A stretch of 36,813 nucleotides of DNA from an uncultured Bacteroidota bacterium (GTDB lineage: Bacteria; Bacteroidota; Bacteroidia; Chitinophagales; Chitinophagaceae): assembly GCA_937928385.1 (NCBI GenBank), contig CALEZD010000060.1:1-36813 (forward strand), written 5' to 3'. The notes under the pieces were generated by a model. The model was not told the origin of the DNA and did not search any database. It saw nothing but the letters and a program-made list of their open reading frames with translations. Below, piece after piece: positions 24,844 to 32,447 of this stretch; position 1 is the first letter of the stretch; every line of letters begins with the position of its first letter. The translations under genes were made by a program, and so were the position numbers.

Positions 24844-26919
24844 ATGAAACTTTTGTATTCTTTCATATTATTATTGCTGGCGGCTCCAATGCTTTCTGCC
24901 GCTGATCACACAGACAGCAGTGCAACCAGCAAGGCAGACCGTAAGGTACTGGAGCAGGTAACTGTTTCTGCATCTTCGGCACGCATGACCGAACATGTGG
25001 AAACCGCTGCAATGGGAAAATCCAATATACCTGTTTCCATGCTGGCGAAAACGGTATCTATAGGCGGAGAACCTGATGTAATAAAAGCCCTGCAACTGAC
25101 ACCGGGTGTAAAGAGAGGAACGGAAGGCAATATCAATATGTATGTGCGTGGTGGTGGCAGCGATGAAAACCTGGTATTGCTCGATGGCGCCCCATTGTAT
25201 AATGTGGGGCATATGCTTGGGTTCTTTTCCCTGTTCAATACAGCTTCTGTGCGAGATGTGCAGATGTACAAGTCGGCCTTCCCGTCCTCATACGGCGGCA
25301 GGCTCTCGTCTGTAATGGATGTAAGCACAAAGAATGGCAGCCTGACTGATTACAAGGCATCTGCAAGTATCAGTACCATTGCATCTTCTGCCACAGTACA
25401 GGGGCCGGTTATCAAAGACAGGCTTTCGCTTATTGCCTCTTACCGCAGAACGTACATTGACAAAGTAATGAAGGATATTCCCTATTACTTCTACGACGTT
25501 AATGCAAAAGCCATGCTGGTAATCAATCCGGCTAACCGCCTGTATGCAGGTGTATTTGCAGGCGACGATATATTGCAGATAAGTGAACAGAAAAACCCGG
25601 AATTTGACACAACGTTAAAGTCAAACACACACCTGGGCAATAAGCTCTTTACACTCAGGTGGAACAATATAGCCCGCGACAATAAATACGCCACCGATGT
25701 ATTGTTGTACCATACGGCATTCCGTTACAATATTTCGGGTAGTATGGCAGGCAACAGCCTGGATATGCGTAGCTCAATAGGCGATCTTGGAATAAAGGCA
25801 GACACGAGGGTATATTATATCCCCGGCCATAAAATCGGGATCGGAGCGGCTTTTATTCACCACACTTTTAATCCAAATATTGTCAGTACATCAGGTGCTG
25901 AACTGGAAAGATTTGGCAATAGCGAGGGCGTATTAGTACGCAACGTGGAAGGAGCTGTTTATATCAACGATGAATACAAAATCAATAAACGTTGGTTGCT
26001 ACAGTCCGGATTACGCATTAGTGGTCTGGCAACAGAGTCAAAACTGTACCTGCACCCTGAGCCGAGAATAGCAGCCCGTTACCTGGCTGATGAGCGCAAT
26101 TCTGTCAAGCTATCCTACGCACGCATGGTACAGTATATGCACCAGGTTACCGGCTCATCAGTAACACTGCCTACCGACCTCTGGTATCCCGCAACAGGCA
26201 AAATACAGCCGGGAGTATCCGACCAGTGGAGTGTGGGTTATTATCACAGTATTCCATCGGCGGAAATTGCGCTGAGTGCAGAAGTGTATTATAAAACACT
26301 GAGTAATGTGATGGAGTATAAGGAAGGGGCACAGCTTATGCTCAACAGTGATTTTGAACAGGACATAGTATCGGGCAAGGGTAAAACCTACGGAATAGAA
26401 TTGCTGGCTACAAAAACAGCGGGCAGGTTTACAGGTTGGTTAGGCTATACATTGTCTTATGCAAGGCGCTATTTCGATTCGCTGAACAACGGGCAACCTT
26501 TCTACGCCAGGCACGACAGGCGGCATGATATTTCTTTTGTGGGGCTGATGGACATCAGTAAACACTGGTCGGCGGGTACAACAGTGGTATATAGTACCGG
26601 CTCACCATTCACAGGTCAAACAGGGCAATACGTGATACCTGCACCGGGGTTCAGCGGTTTTGATGCTATGCCGGTGTACACCTCGCGCAATGCAATGCGC
26701 TTGTCAGCATCCTTCAGGATTGACGCCAGCCTCCAATACAAATTTGCCATAGGCAACAAACTGAAGGGCGACCTGCAACTTAGCGTCTATAATATTCTCA
26801 ACCGTACACAACCCTCCAACGTAGAACGTGTGTGGGATGAACATAAAAAGGAATACAAATACAGGCAAACAGGCCTCTTCGGCACCATAACCGCAGGAGC
26901 CATTAACATAAATATTTAA
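24844..26919 (+). CDS. TonB-dependent receptor with DUF4249 partner
   Basis: 691-residue outer-membrane receptor. Signal peptide 1-19 (ending LSAAD), plug domain about 35-170 (MYVRGGGSDENLVLLDGAPLYN... VMDVSTKNG), and a barrel ending QTGLFGTITAGAININI. Usual Bacteroidota members of this group often carry an N-terminal carboxypeptidase-like domain, absent here. The next gene, 23 bp downstream, is a DUF4249 lipoprotein, a common companion of this receptor class. Substrate unknown. A near-consensus -7 box (TACATTTA) lies at about 24783-24790. Confidence 0.9.
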   Translation: MKLLYSFILLLLAAPMLSAADHTDSSATSKADRKVLEQVTVSASSARMTEHVETAAMGKSNIPVSMLAKTVSIGGEPDVIKALQLTPGVKRGTEGNINMYVRGGGSDENLVLLDGAPLYNVGHMLGFFSLFNTASVRDVQMYKSAFPSSYGGRLSSVMDVSTKNGSLTDYKASASISTIASSATVQGPVIKDRLSLIASYRRTYIDKVMKDIPYYFYDVNAKAMLVINPANRLYAGVFAGDDILQISEQKNPEFDTTLKSNTHLGNKLFTLRWNNIARDNKYATDVLLYHTAFRYNISGSMAGNSLDMRSSIGDLGIKADTRVYYIPGHKIGIGAAFIHHTFNPNIVSTSGAELERFGNSEGVLVRNVEGAVYINDEYKINKRWLLQSGLRISGLATESKLYLHPEPRIAARYLADERNSVKLSYARMVQYMHQVTGSSVTLPTDLWYPATGKIQPGVSDQWSVGYYHSIPSAEIALSAEVYYKTLSNVMEYKEGAQLMLNSDFEQDIVSGKGKTYGIELLATKTAGRFTGWLGYTLSYARRYFDSLNNGQPFYARHDRRHDISFVGLMDISKHWSAGTTVVYSTGSPFTGQTGQYVIPAPGFSGFDAMPVYTSRNAMRLSASFRIDASLQYKFAIGNKLKGDLQLSVYNILNRTQPSNVERVWDEHKKEYKYRQTGLFGTITAGAININI

Positions 26920-26942
26920 TACAACAACATAAAGTAACAGTT

Positions 26943-27821
26943 ATGAAAAACTACATTATCATAGCAGTATTGTGCACATCAATCATCGCCTGCCGGAAGC
27001 CTGCACCATTGGATATTGCAGTTCCTCAAACGGGAAAAACAATAGTGGTATCGTCTGTAAGCCCCAACAGCCGTACATTAGTGATTGCCGCAGGCTACAC
27101 ATTTCATTCCATGCTTAATGCTGACAGTATTACGGACAATAACGATGCACTTATTCGTGAATACATGATAGACTCCGGCAGTGCAACATTGAGCTATGAT
27201 GAAAATGCAGAACTCCCTCTGCACCATGTTACAAGGGGAGTATTCGCCCGCAACGACTTACAACTGCAACCCGGTAAGTCATACACACTCACTGTAGTGG
27301 ACAACAAAAACAATATCATCACAAGCGGCTCCGCAATATATATGTCGCCCCCGGTGCTAAACTATGTTACACCTGTGAAAGCAGTGAATGGTAATGATAC
27401 CATGATCCAACTCAGGTTTGAACTTGATAATGTTCAGCCCGGGGAACATTATTATATCAGTTACAGAAAGTCTTCAGCAATGGCAAAGGCCGCCGGCAGT
27501 AGTAAGAAAGAAATGATACTGAATTTTGAGCCGAAAAAAGTATTGCTCTATACCGGCAAAGATGCGGTTAACAACAAGCTGAGCAAAACAATAACCTTAT
27601 CGGTCAAGGCTACAGATACAGTTGATGTGGAAATTGCCAAAATAGATGACGGCTACTATAAGTACCTGGATGCGTATATTAAAACAGGCTACCTGGTCAA
27701 TCAATTGACGGGAGAACCGGTAAACCTGCCATCTAATATGAGCAATGGTTATGGCTACTTTACCATGCACAGTTCAAAACAGATAAAACTTGATATGAAT
27801 ACTGTGAACGTTGCAGAATAA
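26943..27821 (+). CDS. DUF4249-type lipoprotein
   Basis: 292-residue lipoprotein: signal sequence with lipobox SIIAC (Cys17), then a beta-rich domain. Residues about 20-290 match the DUF4249 pattern (PQTGKTIVVSSVSPN, LQPGKSYTLTV, DGYYKYLDAYIKTG, and an asparagine-rich GYGYF near the end). Lipidated at the cell envelope, it probably helps its neighbouring TonB receptor capture substrate. It is 23 bp after the receptor gene and 8 bp before a convergent gene. Confidence 0.85.
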   Translation: MKNYIIIAVLCTSIIACRKPAPLDIAVPQTGKTIVVSSVSPNSRTLVIAAGYTFHSMLNADSITDNNDALIREYMIDSGSATLSYDENAELPLHHVTRGVFARNDLQLQPGKSYTLTVVDNKNNIITSGSAIYMSPPVLNYVTPVKAVNGNDTMIQLRFELDNVQPGEHYYISYRKSSAMAKAAGSSKKEMILNFEPKKVLLYTGKDAVNNKLSKTITLSVKATDTVDVEIAKIDDGYYKYLDAYIKTGYLVNQLTGEPVNLPSNMSNGYGYFTMHSSKQIKLDMNTVNVAE

Positions 27822-27829
27822 ATATAGGA

Positions 27830-28291
27830 TTACTCCTTACCGGGTTTAGGCATTTCTGCTTTTCTGGTCATTGGTTTTACCTTCAGCAGCTTTACAATGT
27901 AGGTGGCTGTCTGCCCGGTATTTGGTTTCATCCAGGGTTCTTTTTGCCCGCCCGTTTTCATCATAGAATCTACTGACATAATGATGGCTACGCTATCGCC
28001 TGCGGTCATTAGTTTCACTACTTCCTGTATATCAGTTTTGCTGGCAGGTTGCTGCATCAGGAAACCAATAGGCTTACCTTCTCCCGCCTCACGCGAGTTG
28101 TATATCCTCTTGCCTTCTACTTCTACATACATATGCGCTTCTACATAGTCGCCATACCGGGGCATAGGTTCTCCGGGTGCGTCCAGCAATACTTTATATG
28201 ATATACCACCGGGCAATTGTATAGTTTCACTATGCTGTGCCTGCGCATATATACCACATATCATCATCAATGCAAATAGCCCTTGCTTCAT
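27830..28291 (-). CDS. Secreted FKBP-like protein, probably non-catalytic
   Basis: 153 residues with a Sec signal peptide (ending YAQAQ, about 18). The core (YGDYVEAHMYVEVEGKRIYNSRE ... MTAGDSVAIIMSVDSM ... ATYIVKLLKV) follows the FKBP peptidyl-prolyl isomerase fold, but the usual active-site residues (the DG-FD and tryptophan positions) are not evident, so catalytic activity is doubtful. Convergent with the DUF4249 gene, 8-bp gap. Confidence 0.7.
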   Translation of the reverse strand: MKQGLFALMMICGIYAQAQHSETIQLPGGISYKVLLDAPGEPMPRYGDYVEAHMYVEVEGKRIYNSREAGEGKPIGFLMQQPASKTDIQEVVKLMTAGDSVAIIMSVDSMMKTGGQKEPWMKPNTGQTATYIVKLLKVKPMTRKAEMPKPGKE

Positions 28292-28340
28292 CGTTTCCTG
28301 TTAAGGTATAAAAATATGGGTTTTTGAACGAACAGCCTTG

Positions 28341-28376
28341 CCAAAACGGCAAAGCCGGGCATTTATGCCCGGCTTT
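28341..28376. terminator. Double hairpin, terminator for plus direction and candidate for minus
   Basis: Strong 12-bp stem AAAGCCGGGCAT/ATGCCCGGCTTT (28351-28374, TT loop) followed on the plus strand by T-rich sequence. An adjacent small stem (TTGCC/GGCAA) precedes it. It lies 26 bp past the YARHG stop (28400) on the minus side, where the T-run is weaker. Confidence 0.7.
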
Positions 28377-28399
28377 TTAACAAGTAGTTTAGTCTTTAC

Positions 28400-28930
28400 T
28401 TACATGCTCGTTGGCTGATGGGTCCGCAGGAATTCAATATTCTGCTTTTCCAGTTCAGTAAGTTTCGCCTGCACATCATTGAACCTGGGGTTGTACCATT
28501 CGAAGCGTCCGAAATGCGATTTCAGATCATCATCTGTAAACTTGATGCCGTGACGGGCGTATATCTCATTCAGCATCACCGAATGTCCCCACCTAGTCAG
28601 GTATTTGGTATCGCTCTCATCCAGAGCGCGGGTAGAGCCTTCGGGGAAAAAGCCGGGCACATTGCCCCAATCCATTTCATCGTGCATATGGCGGAAACGG
28701 CGTACCTCGTCGTTACTATAGCTTTCTATATTATACAAACGCCTGAATTCTTCGTCAGACAAGCTGTGGGTAGTACCTGTTGTACCGTCAGTAGTTGTAG
28801 CGCCATCCGGTGTAACTTCGGTAGCGGCAGTAGTATCAGTGGTTTCATCCATTTTATCGGCATCGTTGTTACACTTGCACGATGCAATAAGCAGGAAACT
28901 GCAAAAGATTAGCGAAAGTAGCTGTTTCAT
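28400..28930 (-). CDS. YARHG-domain lipoprotein
   Basis: 176-residue lipoprotein: signal with lipobox LIASC (Cys18), followed by a Thr/Asp-rich linker (about 24-57) and a C-terminal YARHG domain (about 120-170: LNEIYARHGIKF, FEWYNPRF, ELEKQNIEFLR). YARHG domains occur in exported proteins of unknown role, often peptidoglycan- or surface-linked. Monocistronic. Confidence 0.88.
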   Translation of the reverse strand: MKQLLSLIFCSFLLIASCKCNNDADKMDETTDTTAATEVTPDGATTTDGTTGTTHSLSDEEFRRLYNIESYSNDEVRRFRHMHDEMDWGNVPGFFPEGSTRALDESDTKYLTRWGHSVMLNEIYARHGIKFTDDDLKSHFGRFEWYNPRFNDVQAKLTELEKQNIEFLRTHQPTSM

Positions 28931-29007
28931 AATATCAAATTTTAGTTGACGTAATTACAACAGCAGAACTGCTATAAATGTTTAATAAAATTTGAATTTG
29001 ACAGCTT

Positions 29008-30318
29008 TTACCCTTCCACTCTCCTGATATCCGCACCAAGTGCGTTCAGTCTTTCGTCTATGCGCTCGTAGCCGCGGTCTATCTGGTTGATGTTATGTAT
29101 GGTACTCTTGCCTTTGGCTGATAATGCAGCTATCAGCAGCGCTACGCCCGCGCGTATATCGGGGCTGGTCATGGTAATACCGCGTAGCGGCACCTGCCTG
29201 TCAAGGCCAATCACGACTGCACGGTGGGGGTCGCACAATACTATCTGCGCGCCCATCTCTATCAGCTTATCTACAAAGAACAGGCGGCTCTCAAACATCT
29301 TCTGGTGTACCAGCACCGTTCCTTTAGCTTGTGTGGCTGTCACCAGTACGATGCTCAACAGATCGGGAGTAAAGCCCGGCCAGGGATGGTCGTACACAGT
29401 GAGCATGGAGCCGTCTATGTATTTTTGAATGCGGTAGTGTTCTTGCGCTGGAATATAAATATCATCACCTTGTATAGAAAGGTCAATACCGAGCTGCTGA
29501 AATGTCTCGGGTATTACGCCCAAATGTTCTATATCAGCATTTTTAATCGTCAGTTCGCTCTGTGTCACAGCTGCCAGGCCTATGAATGAGCCTACCTCAA
29601 TCATATCGGCCAGCATGCGGTGTTCGCAGCCTTTCAGCTTTTCTACACCTTCTATTACAATCTTGTTGCTGGCGATGCCGCTGATGTTTGCCCCCATACG
29701 GTTGAGCATATGGCATAGCTGCTGCACATAAGGCTCGCAGGCTGCATTATAGATAGTAGTGGTGCCGGGTGTCAGTACAGCAGCCATTACGATATTGGCC
29801 GTACCGGTAACAGACGGCTCGCCTAAAAGGATAGTAGCGCCCTGCATGGCAGAGCCATCCAGTGTAAACAGGCTTTCGTCGCCATCGTATTCAAAACGTA
29901 CGCCCAGTTTTTCAAAACCGCGTATATGCGTATCCAACCTGCGGCGGCCTATCTTGTCACCACCGGGCTGGGGTATATGCGCCATCTTATAACGGGCCAG
30001 CATAGGGCCGGCCAGCATCACTGCACCACGCAGTTTCGCAGACTTTTTCTTGAACAGCGGGTCGGTAAAAAACCCTTCATTCACATCGGTGGCCTGCAGG
30101 GTGACAGTATGCGCATCTGTGCGTGTTACAGTCACACCCATATCGCCCAGCACCTCTATCAGCGTGTTTACATCCAGTATATCGGGCACATTGCTGAAGG
30201 TAACAGGCTCGTTAGTAAGCAGTGCTGCGCACAACACCTGCAAGGCTTCGTTCTTGGCACCCTGGGCTGTTATCTCACCTTTCAGTGCCTTGCCGCCACG
30301 TATCTCAAAAGCATTCAT
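29008..30318 (-). CDS. murA: UDP-N-acetylglucosamine 1-carboxyvinyltransferase MurA
   Basis: 436-residue enolpyruvyl transferase, first committed step of peptidoglycan synthesis (PEP + UDP-GlcNAc). N-terminal GAKNEAL (20-26) with the substrate lysine, and PGGDKIGRRRLDTHI (118-132). At residue 121 the catalytic cysteine of E. coli MurA (Cys115) is replaced by aspartate (codon GAC, bases 29956-29958). Such Asp enzymes remain active and are insensitive to fosfomycin, so intrinsic resistance is predicted. It is 12 bp downstream of the DUF4290 gene, a conserved Bacteroidota pairing. Confidence 0.96.
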   Translation of the reverse strand: MNAFEIRGGKALKGEITAQGAKNEALQVLCAALLTNEPVTFSNVPDILDVNTLIEVLGDMGVTVTRTDAHTVTLQATDVNEGFFTDPLFKKKSAKLRGAVMLAGPMLARYKMAHIPQPGGDKIGRRRLDTHIRGFEKLGVRFEYDGDESLFTLDGSAMQGATILLGEPSVTGTANIVMAAVLTPGTTTIYNAACEPYVQQLCHMLNRMGANISGIASNKIVIEGVEKLKGCEHRMLADMIEVGSFIGLAAVTQSELTIKNADIEHLGVIPETFQQLGIDLSIQGDDIYIPAQEHYRIQKYIDGSMLTVYDHPWPGFTPDLLSIVLVTATQAKGTVLVHQKMFESRLFFVDKLIEMGAQIVLCDPHRAVVIGLDRQVPLRGITMTSPDIRAGVALLIAALSAKGKSTIHNINQIDRGYERIDERLNALGADIRRVEG

Positions 30319-30330
30319 TGCAAAAGCAGT

Positions 30331-31029
30331 TTATTTAAACCTGTTCTTGAATTTTTTATGTTTGCTGCCGCCACCGCCGCTGCGCTGTTGTTGTTGCGGC
30401 TGCTGTTGTTGCTGTTGCCCGCCACCCTTGTTGCGGTTGCCGTTATTGCGGTTCTTATTGTTTTTGTTGCTTTCGAAGTTCTGGCGATTGTCGAAGTACA
30501 CGCGATAGCCACCCTGTTCGTACTGTAGTTGACCTTCTGTAAGTACAGACAATTCGTTGCGGATCATATCATCGTGTACAGGCTCGCGGTGCCAGTTGAT
30601 GTAAGACAGCTTCATATAGTAGCCTATCAGCTGCGTCAGGTTCTTGCGTTTTTCCTCATCGGTTTCAGCCAGCGCCTTTTCTATCAGCGAGTTCAGGTTT
30701 TTACCGAAGTGCCTTACTTTTACTTTGGTTTGCGGGTAAGGCAGCGGGTCAGGTTTGCGGAACATCTCTTCCCTGCTGGGTGCGGGGAAAGGGCTGTCCA
30801 CATCCAGCTCGAAGTCTGATATAACATAGAGGTGGTCCCACAGTTTGTGCTTATAGTCCTCCATGATTTTGAGGCCCGGGTTCAGCGTAGCCATCAGGTC
30901 TATGATCATTTCGGCATAGCGGGTGCGCTTGTCGCGCTCGGGGATGGCCATCATATAGGTCACCATCTTCTGCACGTTACGGCCGTATTCGGGAATCAGC
31001 AGCCTGTCCCTGGTAGTATTATATTCCAT
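30331..31029 (-). CDS. DUF4290 protein with Gln/Asn/Gly-rich tail
   Basis: 232-residue protein found next to murA across Bacteroidota; function unknown. Residues 1-180 form a mostly helical DUF4290 domain (MEYNTTRDRLLIPEYGRNVQKMV, LIGYYMKLSYINWHREPVHDD). The last 50 residues are low complexity: Asn/Lys/Gly-rich, then two Gln runs, then Lys-rich, as in RNA-binding or disordered tails. The Gln repeats create a CTG/TTG-rich tract that also produces spurious leucine-rich frames on the other strand. Probable operon with murA. Confidence 0.88.
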   Translation of the reverse strand: MEYNTTRDRLLIPEYGRNVQKMVTYMMAIPERDKRTRYAEMIIDLMATLNPGLKIMEDYKHKLWDHLYVISDFELDVDSPFPAPSREEMFRKPDPLPYPQTKVKVRHFGKNLNSLIEKALAETDEEKRKNLTQLIGYYMKLSYINWHREPVHDDMIRNELSVLTEGQLQYEQGGYRVYFDNRQNFESNKNNKNRNNGNRNKGGGQQQQQQPQQQQRSGGGGSKHKKFKNRFK

Positions 31030-31221
31030 AATAAATTCAAAAATTAAAAGTCAAAAAAGTTAATCAATCAGTTAGTAAATAACGGATGAAGATACTGCCG
31101 TAAGTAAGGCAACTGAATCTTTTGAAGTGGTACGTCTTATCCTGTTTTTTTAAGAAGAGAGGTATGGATAATATTACCGAAGCAGGACAAAGATAAGGAA
31201 AAAACCAATTCCAGCCGCAGG

Positions 31222-32289
31222 CTATAGAGGCTCTATATCTCCTTCGGTTGGTTTGTTGCTCTCTGTTTTGGCATTTATTTCCTTGATAACACCATCCAGG
31301 GTATTTGCAGCTTCGGTGACGCCCTGCAATATTTCAAGGTTTATGGGGTCGTCAGGCTGTTCTTTATTAAACAATTGCACCAACCCCAGGATGGAGGCCA
31401 CCGGGGCACGCACCTTGTGCGACTGTATCCAGGCGATGTCCTTTAGTCTCTGGTTCTGTGTCTGTATCTTCTGTATATAAAGCCTCTGCTCAGTCACATC
31501 CTGTATGGTGCCCTTTACGGCAGTAATAGAGCCTGCAGGTGATAATATCAGCCTGCCTACTACCAACAGGTGCTTTATGCCGCTGCCGGGTGTGTGTACA
31601 CGGCAATAGAAATTAGGGAAGAACTTGCGGATAAATATGGTGTCTATGACCTTCTCCAGATTTTTGGCATCTTCCTCGTGTATAATAGACGACAACAACT
31701 CATAATTTAGTTTTTGGCCTGCAGATACTTCCAGTATTTCAGGCACAGAGTCTGAGTATTCTATCTTCTCGTTGATAACGTCCCATTTCAGGTATCCCAG
31801 TTTGGCCAGGCTTTCAGCTTCGCGCAATTGTTCATTCTTTTGCGTGAGCTCAGTTTCTACTTCAATCCTGCTTTGTATCTCAGCCTGCATATCATCACCC
31901 GAACGTAATGAAAACAGCCGGGGCATATTGCGTATGACGGCTATCACTGTTATCCAGCTGACCACACCTGTGGCGAAACGTACCAGCGCACTCAACCTGT
32001 ACAAGGGTACCCAAAACATCATGGCATCTACAAAGAAGGTAGCACCGCACAGCAATATGAATGTGGCAAATAAAAAGTACAGGCTGTTGAACCGAATGGA
32101 ATTACCCTTTTTCAGGGCGTAAGCGAGTATAAGTAAGGGTATAACAAAATATGCCGACCACACCAGCAAATCGCTGATTATGTATAGCCAGCCGTGAAAG
32201 TCAGTCCAGTTTCCGCATTGCCAGAAGGGGCAGAAATCTTCCTGCTTAAACAGGCTTCTAAAGAAGTTGGATACTTCTTGCATAAGCAT
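31222..32289 (-). CDS. Sensor with ethylene-receptor-like membrane domain, PAS and DHp, no kinase ATPase domain
   Basis: 355 residues. About 30-122 is a three-helix membrane domain aligning with the ethylene-binding domain of ETR1 (WLYIISD, AYFVIPL, FILLCGAT), including Asp40 and Tyr47 equivalents. Cu-ligand Cys65 of ETR1 is present (Cys81), but the second ligand His69 is Phe85 here. A coiled coil (about 130-160) leads to a PAS domain (about 158-272), then a histidine-kinase dimerisation/phosphotransfer-like helix with QSHKVRAPVASILGL (about 288-302). The chain ends about 50 residues later, with no HATPase_c domain. A -7 box at 32379 and an inverted repeat over the start codon are upstream. 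Confidence 0.83.
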   Translation of the reverse strand: MLMQEVSNFFRSLFKQEDFCPFWQCGNWTDFHGWLYIISDLLVWSAYFVIPLLILAYALKKGNSIRFNSLYFLFATFILLCGATFFVDAMMFWVPLYRLSALVRFATGVVSWITVIAVIRNMPRLFSLRSGDDMQAEIQSRIEVETELTQKNEQLREAESLAKLGYLKWDVINEKIEYSDSVPEILEVSAGQKLNYELLSSIIHEEDAKNLEKVIDTIFIRKFFPNFYCRVHTPGSGIKHLLVVGRLILSPAGSITAVKGTIQDVTEQRLYIQKIQTQNQRLKDIAWIQSHKVRAPVASILGLVQLFNKEQPDDPINLEILQGVTEAANTLDGVIKEINAKTESNKPTEGDIEPL

Positions 32290-32305
32290 GTTTGTTATAC
32301 AAACA
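32289..32305. repeat. Inverted repeat overlapping the sensor's start codon
   Basis: Perfect 7-bp arms TGTTTGT/ACAAACA with a 3-nt spacer, touching the first base of the start codon. Possible operator for an autoregulator, or an mRNA hairpin hiding the start. A second hairpin (AAACAC-CCT/AGG-GTGTTT) lies immediately upstream at 32301-32325. Confidence 0.35.
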
Positions 32306-32378
32306 CTCCTTGCCGCAGGGTGTTTTTTTAATTTTGTTTGTGCCGCTGATACACGGCTTTCGTTCCGATATAATCTCC

Positions 32379-32386
32379 CAAAGTTA
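32379..32386 (-). promoter_or_regulatory. Promoter -7 box TAACTTTG
   Basis: Exact TAnnTTTG box on the minus strand, about 90 bp before the sensor gene, giving an 80-nt leader that contains the hairpins noted above. Confidence 0.5.
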
Positions 32387-32447
32387 TACTAATAACCAGC
32401 ACAGGCATAGTGTAAAAATGCAGTTAACTATACGTTAGTAAAGAAGC

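Noticed and set aside
30361..30420. Trinucleotide-like repeat, possible CRISPR or microsatellite
   Set aside because: It is the Gln-run coding tract of the DUF4290 protein; there are no spacers or regular repeat units.
29926..30528. 200-residue frame with leucine-rich tail
   Set aside because: The leucine run is the antisense reading of Gln/Asn codon repeats in the DUF4290 gene.
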